From positions 1-48,003 of the forward strand of contig JAGBDE010000010.1 of assembly GCA_017937655.1 (NCBI GenBank): 48,003 bases of DNA, read 5' to 3'. A model generated the notes under the pieces. That model did not search any database and was not told where the DNA came from. It was given only the letters and a program-made list of their open reading frames with translations. A program made the position numbers and the translations under genes. Of the stretch, positions 44,201 to 48,003 are shown piece after piece. Source of the stretch: Clostridia bacterium (GTDB lineage Bacteria > Bacillota > Clostridia > Christensenellales > Aristaeellaceae). The first letter of the stretch is position 1; each line of letters starts with the position of its first letter.

Positions 44201-45386
44201 ACAGATCACCGCCTATCACATCCTCGCCCACGGTGGAGCCGTACAGACCGAAGATGGCGTTATCGTACAGGCCGCCGTTGCGAACCACAAACCGGAACAC
44301 GCGGCCCTTGGTATCCTTGATGGAGTCCCCTACCTGGCTTTCGTGGCAGTCAAAGGCTTCCTTGGCCACCTCCAGGGAGGTTCGTCCGCCGAAATAGTCC
44401 AGGGGGATGTTCCAGTCAAAGGATTGCTGGTTTTCCTCCCACAGGTGCAGGTACAGCTTGGCGGGCTGCCAGGCCGGGCCGCAATCCGGGCGGACGTCCG
44501 GGTTGCCCACGTTGTCATAAATGTACATGCCGAGCTCGGCCGCCGTCTTGTGAGCGCCGTGGCCGTACTCGCCGTTGATGTCGTGGGTCACGATCACCTG
44601 GGGCTGATACTGCCGCACCAGGCGGATGAAGTAGCTTTCCAGCTCCTCCTGGCCCCACACCTCGTAGAAGCGGCGGACGGTACTGGCGCGGAAGTCCTTG
44701 CGGTTCTCCGCTATAGGATAGTTGCGGATGCCCGCCGTCCACAGGCCGTTGAGCAGTTCTTCCATGCGCAGGGGGCGGGAGTAGGTCAGGTAGACCACCT
44801 GCACGTCCACGTCCTCCCGGGCCGCGTAGGTGGGGATCATGCCGCCCAGGAAGATGTACTCGTCGTCCGGGTGGGCGCTGAGGATCATCAGGTCGCAGCG
44901 GTCGATGGTCTTCCACTCGTGGACTTCCGGGGGCAGAGTGCCCTGGCCGTAGGGAGTCAGCTCCAGCATGCTCAGGCTAGCCTTGCCTTTCTCCGCCCGG
45001 CGGACGATGCGCAGATCCGTCAGCCCATCCAGATGCACCACTTCCTGGGCAAAACCGTCCAGGCCGTACTCCCCTGCGTCCACCCACTGGTCGTTTTCCA
45101 GGGTCTGGAGCGTCCAGGGTTCCTGGGGGCCAAACCACTGAATGTACAGCGCGTGGATGGTTTCCTGAGAGTGAAGCTCAATAAATGCCTCTCCCTTTTT
45201 TTCCGTGGTGAATGCGCTGCGGGAGGTTCCGTTGGTCAGATAGCGCATATCCTCCGTGGTTGAGGCGTCGAAAACGGTGACGGACTGCAGGTTTTTGGCA
45301 TATTCCTCTGCGGCTGCCGGAAATGTAATGCCGCAAAGCAGCAAACCAAGGGTCAATACGGTGGCCAGGATTCTACGTTTCATCAT
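44178..45386 (-). CDS. Secreted PIG-L (LmbE-type) zinc deacetylase
   Basis: A 402-residue exported protein. Residues 1-26 are a signal peptide. Residues 30-145 look like a discoidin/F5-8-type beta-sandwich (IHALYIQWFGPQEPWTLQTL; LTDLRIVRRAEKGKASLSML). Residues 160-400 are a PIG-L deacetylase with the zinc motif AHPDDE at 171-176, HDINGEYGHGAHK holding the further histidine, and QPQVIVTHD. Family members remove acetyl groups from GlcNAc in GPI precursors, mycothiol/bacillithiol intermediates or antibiotics. A signal peptide means this one acts outside the membrane, unlike BshB or MshB. It is first in the island, after its own promoter. Confidence 0.88.
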   Translation of the reverse strand: MMKRRILATVLTLGLLLCGITFPAAAEEYAKNLQSVTVFDASTTEDMRYLTNGTSRSAFTTEKKGEAFIELHSQETIHALYIQWFGPQEPWTLQTLENDQWVDAGEYGLDGFAQEVVHLDGLTDLRIVRRAEKGKASLSMLELTPYGQGTLPPEVHEWKTIDRCDLMILSAHPDDEYIFLGGMIPTYAAREDVDVQVVYLTYSRPLRMEELLNGLWTAGIRNYPIAENRKDFRASTVRRFYEVWGQEELESYFIRLVRQYQPQVIVTHDINGEYGHGAHKTAAELGMYIYDNVGNPDVRPDCGPAWQPAKLYLHLWEENQQSFDWNIPLDYFGGRTSLEVAKEAFDCHESQVGDSIKDTKGRVFRFVVRNGGLYDNAIFGLYGSTVGEDVIGGDLFENIPLD

Positions 45387-45446
45387 CAGCCGTCCTCTCC
45401 GTTTCAGGGTAACAAAAACAAACTTCGCGTTTTGCCAAGCTGTTCA

Positions 45447-45476
45447 ATTATAGCATATTTATGCCTGTTAAGTCTA
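45447..45476 (-). promoter_or_regulatory. Promoter of the exported island
   Basis: Minus strand: TAGACT, 18 bases, TATAAT preceded by TGC (extended -10). An inverted repeat GCATA-TT-TATGC (45453-45464) touches the -10 and fills part of the spacer, so a regulator could bind there. Confidence 0.7.
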
Positions 45477-45511
45477 TAAAAAAAGCCGCAAAGCAGGGAT
45501 TTCCAGAAAAG

Positions 45512-45551
45512 AAAAAACCCTGCCGGAGTGCGGGCTTGCACTTTGGCAGGG
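45512..45551 (-). terminator. Terminator after dnaJ
   Basis: Minus strand: CCCTGCC...GGCAGGG with an inner AGTGC/GCACT stem, then TTTTTT. It isolates dnaK-dnaJ from the following island. Confidence 0.93.
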
Positions 45552-45564
45552 AGATGGATGAAAA

Positions 45565-46677
45565 TCAATTGTTGAACAGGTTGCGCAGCTTTTCCGCAAA
45601 GGAACGGTTTTTCTCGTATTCCTTGCCGGTCATGCTGGTTTCCAGCTGACGGAGCAGTTCCTTCTGCTTGTCGTTCAGGCGCTGGGGGGTTTCTACGTTC
45701 ACGGTCAGGAGCAAGTCGCCCTTTGTGCCGCCGCGCAGGGAGGGAATGCCCTGGCCCTTGATGCGGAAGGTGGTGCCGGTTTGGGTGCCCTCGGGGATGC
45801 GATGCTTGACAGGCTTTTCCAGGGTAGGCACGTCGATCTCTGCGCCCAGGGCCGCCTGGGTAAAGCTAATGGGCATATCCAGCAGGATGTTGTTGCCCTC
45901 CCGCTTGAACAGCTTGTGGGGCTTTACCGTTACGGTGATGTACAGATCGCCGGCAGGGCCGCCCCGCATACCGGGCTCGCCCTCGCCCCGCTTGACCAGG
46001 CTGACGCCGTCCTGCACGCCCGCGGGGATGCGCAGGGTCAGGGTACGCTTCTTGCGCACATGGCCGGAGCCGTGGCAGTCCGCGCACTTTTCCTTGACGA
46101 TCTTGCCTTCGCCCCGGCAGTTGGGACAGGTCTGCACCGTCATCATGAAACCGTTGCTGGCGCGCACCTGGCCGGAACCCTTACAGGTGGGACAGGTCTG
46201 GGGCTGGGTGCCCTTCTTGGCGCCGCTGCCGCCGCAGGTCTCGCAGTTTTCGTTGCGGAAAAAGTCGATGACCTTCTCGCAGCCAAAGGCGGCTTCCTCA
46301 AAGGTGATCTGCAGGCGGTGCTGCAGATCGTTGCCCTGAACGGGGCCGTTTCTGCGTCCGCCGCCGAAGCCGCCGCCAAAGAAGGAATCGAAAATGCTCT
46401 CGAACCCGCCCATACCGCCAAAGCCGTTGAAATCAAAGCCACCGCCGCCCATTGGCGGGCCGTCAAAGCCGAACTGGTCGTACCGGGCGCGCTTTTCCGC
46501 GTCGCTGAGCACCTCGTTGGCCTCGTTCAGCTCCTTGAAGCGCTCCTCTGCGTTCTTGTCATCGGGATGCAGATCGGGGTGGCACTCCTTGGCCTTTTTG
46601 CGATATGCGCTTTTGATCTCGGCCTCAGTGGCGTTTTTCGCCACGCCAAGCACCTCATAATAGTCTCGCTTTGCCAA
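45565..46677 (-). CDS. dnaJ: Chaperone protein DnaJ
   Basis: The 370-residue co-chaperone that delivers unfolded proteins to DnaK and stimulates its ATPase. The J domain has the HPD triad (KECHPDLHPDDK). A Gly/Phe-rich segment (about 75-110) follows, then four zinc repeats of CxxCxGxG type (CETCGGSG, CPTCKGSG, CPNCRGEG, CADCHGSG) and the two C-terminal substrate domains. The N-terminus AKRDYYEVLGV is canonical, yet its first codon is TTG at 46677 with AGGTGAG close upstream. It follows dnaK with a hairpin between. Confidence 0.96.
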   Translation of the reverse strand: MAKRDYYEVLGVAKNATEAEIKSAYRKKAKECHPDLHPDDKNAEERFKELNEANEVLSDAEKRARYDQFGFDGPPMGGGGFDFNGFGGMGGFESIFDSFFGGGFGGGRRNGPVQGNDLQHRLQITFEEAAFGCEKVIDFFRNENCETCGGSGAKKGTQPQTCPTCKGSGQVRASNGFMMTVQTCPNCRGEGKIVKEKCADCHGSGHVRKKRTLTLRIPAGVQDGVSLVKRGEGEPGMRGGPAGDLYITVTVKPHKLFKREGNNILLDMPISFTQAALGAEIDVPTLEKPVKHRIPEGTQTGTTFRIKGQGIPSLRGGTKGDLLLTVNVETPQRLNDKQKELLRQLETSMTGKEYEKNRSFAEKLRNLFNN

Positions 46678-46725
46678 AAGCTCACCTACTTAACTTTCTA
46701 AAAAATTCTCATAAACCGGAAGCGA

Positions 46726-46752
46726 GCCGGGCGACCCTCTCAGTCGCCCGGC
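46726..46752 (-). promoter_or_regulatory. Hairpin in the dnaK-dnaJ spacer
   Basis: GCCGGGCGAC and GTCGCCCGGC form a perfect 10-base stem with a 7-base loop, and CCGGA/TCCGG sequences may extend it. There is no T-tract, so a processing or stability element is likelier than a terminator. Confidence 0.6.
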
Positions 46753-46784
46753 AAAATGCTCCGGCATTCCTTACAAATGGCTGA

Positions 46785-48003
46785 TTAGTGGATGTCAGCG
46801 TCAGCGTCGATGGTGCCGTCGTCGTTCATCTGGGGGCCCTGCTGACCGGCGGCGTCTGCGCCTTCCTGCTGGTACAGCTTGCCAAAGATGGCGTAAACCT
46901 TCTGGGTCATGGCTTCCATGGCGGACTTGATGGACTCGGTATCGCCGGTATCCTTGACGGACTTCAGCTGGTCAATTTCCTTCTGGACGGTTTCCTTGTC
47001 CTCGTTGGTCAGCTTGTCGCCGTTCTCACGCAGCTGCTTCTCCATCTCGTAGATCAGGGTGTCGGCGTGGTTCTTGACCTCCACCTCTTCCTTGCGCTTC
47101 TTGTCCTGCTCGGCATACTGCTCGGCTTCCTTCACGCGCTGGTTGATCTCTTCCTCGCTCATGTTGGTGGAGGCGGTGATGGTGATGTTCTGCTCGTTGC
47201 CGGTGCCCTTATCCTTGGCGGAAACGTTCACGATGCCGTTGCCGTCGATGTTGAAGGTAACTTCGATCTGAGGCACACCGTGGGGAGCAGGAGCGATGCC
47301 GGTCAGCTGGAAGCGGCCCAGGGTCTTGTTATCGCCAGCCATGGGACGTTCGCCCTGCAGCACGTGGATTTCCACGGTGGTCTGGCCGTCGGCAGCGGTG
47401 GAGAACACCTGGCTCTTGGAGGTGGGGATGGTGGTGTTGCGGTCGATGAGGCGGGTGAAGATATGGCCTTCGGTTTCCAGGCCCAGGCTCAGGGGAGTAA
47501 CGTCCAGAAGCAGAACGTCCTTCACTTCGCCGCCCAGAACGCCAGCCTGGATGGCAGCGCCCACGGCCACGCACTCGTCGGGGTTGATGCCCTTGAAGGG
47601 ATCGGTGCCGGTAACCTTCTTCACGGCAGCCTGCACAGCGGGGATACGGGTGGAGCCGCCCACCAGGATGACCTTGTCGATCTGGGAAGCGGTCAGGCCG
47701 GCATCCTTCAGGGCCAGGTTCACGGGGTCGATGGTGCGTTCCACCAGGTCGCGGGTCAGGTCGTCAAACTTGGCGCGGGTGATGGTCACGTCCAGGTGCT
47801 TGGGGCCGTTGGCATCGCTGGTGATGAAGGGCAGGTTGACGTTGGTGCTCATCACGCCGGACAGGTCGATCTTGGCCTTCTCGGCAGCTTCCTTCAGTCG
47901 CTGGTAGGCCATCTTGTCCTGACGCAGGTCGATGCCCTGATCCTTCTTGAACTCTTCGGCAATGTAGTCGATGAGGCGCTCGTCGAAATCGTCGCCGCCC
48001 TGG
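46785..48003 (-). CDS. dnaK: Chaperone protein DnaK (Hsp70), 3' part
   Basis: The window holds about the last 406 residues of DnaK; the gene continues past base 48003. The first visible residues are [19 protein letters not shown], at the end of lobe I of the ATPase domain. Then come [14 protein letters not shown] (adenosine motif), the linker [13 protein letters not shown], the substrate-binding domain ([20 protein letters not shown]) and the helical lid, ending in a Gln/Gly-rich tail and DADIH. hrcA and grpE presumably lie upstream, outside the window. Confidence 0.97.
   Translation of the reverse strand, partial: QGGDDFDERLIDYIAEEFKKDQGIDLRQDKMAYQRLKEAAEKAKIDLSGVMSTNVNLPFITSDANGPKHLDVTITRAKFDDLTRDLVERTIDPVNLALKDAGLTASQIDKVILVGGSTRIPAVQAAVKKVTGTDPFKGINPDECVAVGAAIQAGVLGGEVKDVLLLDVTPLSLGLETEGHIFTRLIDRNTTIPTSKSQVFSTAADGQTTVEIHVLQGERPMAGDNKTLGRFQLTGIAPAPHGVPQIEVTFNIDGNGIVNVSAKDKGTGNEQNITITASTNMSEEEINQRVKEAEQYAEQDKKRKEEVEVKNHADTLIYEMEKQLRENGDKLTNEDKETVQKEIDQLKSVKDTGDTESIKSAMEAMTQKVYAIFGKLYQQEGADAAGQQGPQMNDDGTIDADADIH

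Overview
The window is a gene-dense, GC-rich segment (judged by eye, clearly above 50 percent GC) of a low-copy bacterial chromosome. Gene content and order point to the Bacillota, class Clostridia, probably an uncultured gut-type lineage. The evidence is: an IspH-ribosomal S1 fusion, a Cmk-PlsC fusion, a HutP-family protein, SpoIID, an rpsO-pnp-M16 peptidase block, a dnaK-dnaJ...prmA-rsmE-mtaB block, and a sodium-pump decarboxylase operon. Many genes start with TTG or GTG behind good Shine-Dalgarno sequences. No tRNA, rRNA, CRISPR array, transposase or phage gene was seen, and no stretch over 300 bases lacks a gene.

Layout. 1-1314: 3' part of a SNF2-type helicase. 1355-5189 (minus): response regulator and histidine kinase, then rsfS and a fused nadD-yqeK. 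5296-6132 (plus): membrane protein with an Mrr-like middle. 6154-8621 (minus): rsmA and dnaX. 8770-10172: flavin reductase and HAD phosphatase, convergent. 10348-11544: NADP-isocitrate dehydrogenase. 11594-14396 (minus): a UBA-like membrane protein with a second two-component pair. 14544-19561 (minus): five-gene biotin-dependent Na+ pump operon (mmdA, oadG, biotin carrier, oadB, oadA). 19785-21549 (minus): purC coupled to a UDP-GlcNAc dehydratase/epimerase. 21628-25719: cysteine synthase, iron alcohol dehydrogenase, GNAT acetyltransferase, ferredoxin-type aldo-keto reductase. 25893-29806 (plus): hutP-like, cmk-plsC and ispH-rpsA behind a strong promoter. 29939-31273: archaeal-type aspartyl-tRNA synthetase. 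31316-36714 (minus): rpsO, pnp, M16 peptidase, all-alpha dUTPase, spoIID. 36927-47912 and beyond (minus): dnaK (cut by the window end), dnaJ, a five-gene exported/membrane island, prmA, rsmE, mtaB and hinT.

The most unusual locus is the island at 40336-45386. The dnaJ-prmA neighbourhood is conserved in many Bacillota. Here it is split by a signal-peptide-bearing PIG-L deacetylase, a secreted leucine-rich-repeat protein, a multi-pass membrane protein resembling prolipoprotein diacylglyceryl transferase but with a degenerate signature, and two tandem, diverged phosphodiester-glycosidase-like (NAGPA) secreted proteins. The island has its own promoter just after a strong dnaJ terminator and appears to read into prmA-rsmE-mtaB-hinT. 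Its composition and activities suggest modification of an extracellular glycoconjugate, but this is inference.

Other notable points are an internal ribosome binding site at the IspH/S1 junction, a structured S15 leader and rpsO-pnp spacer, a Na+ pump operon carrying both kinds of carboxyltransferase, and an NadD with an altered HxGH motif.
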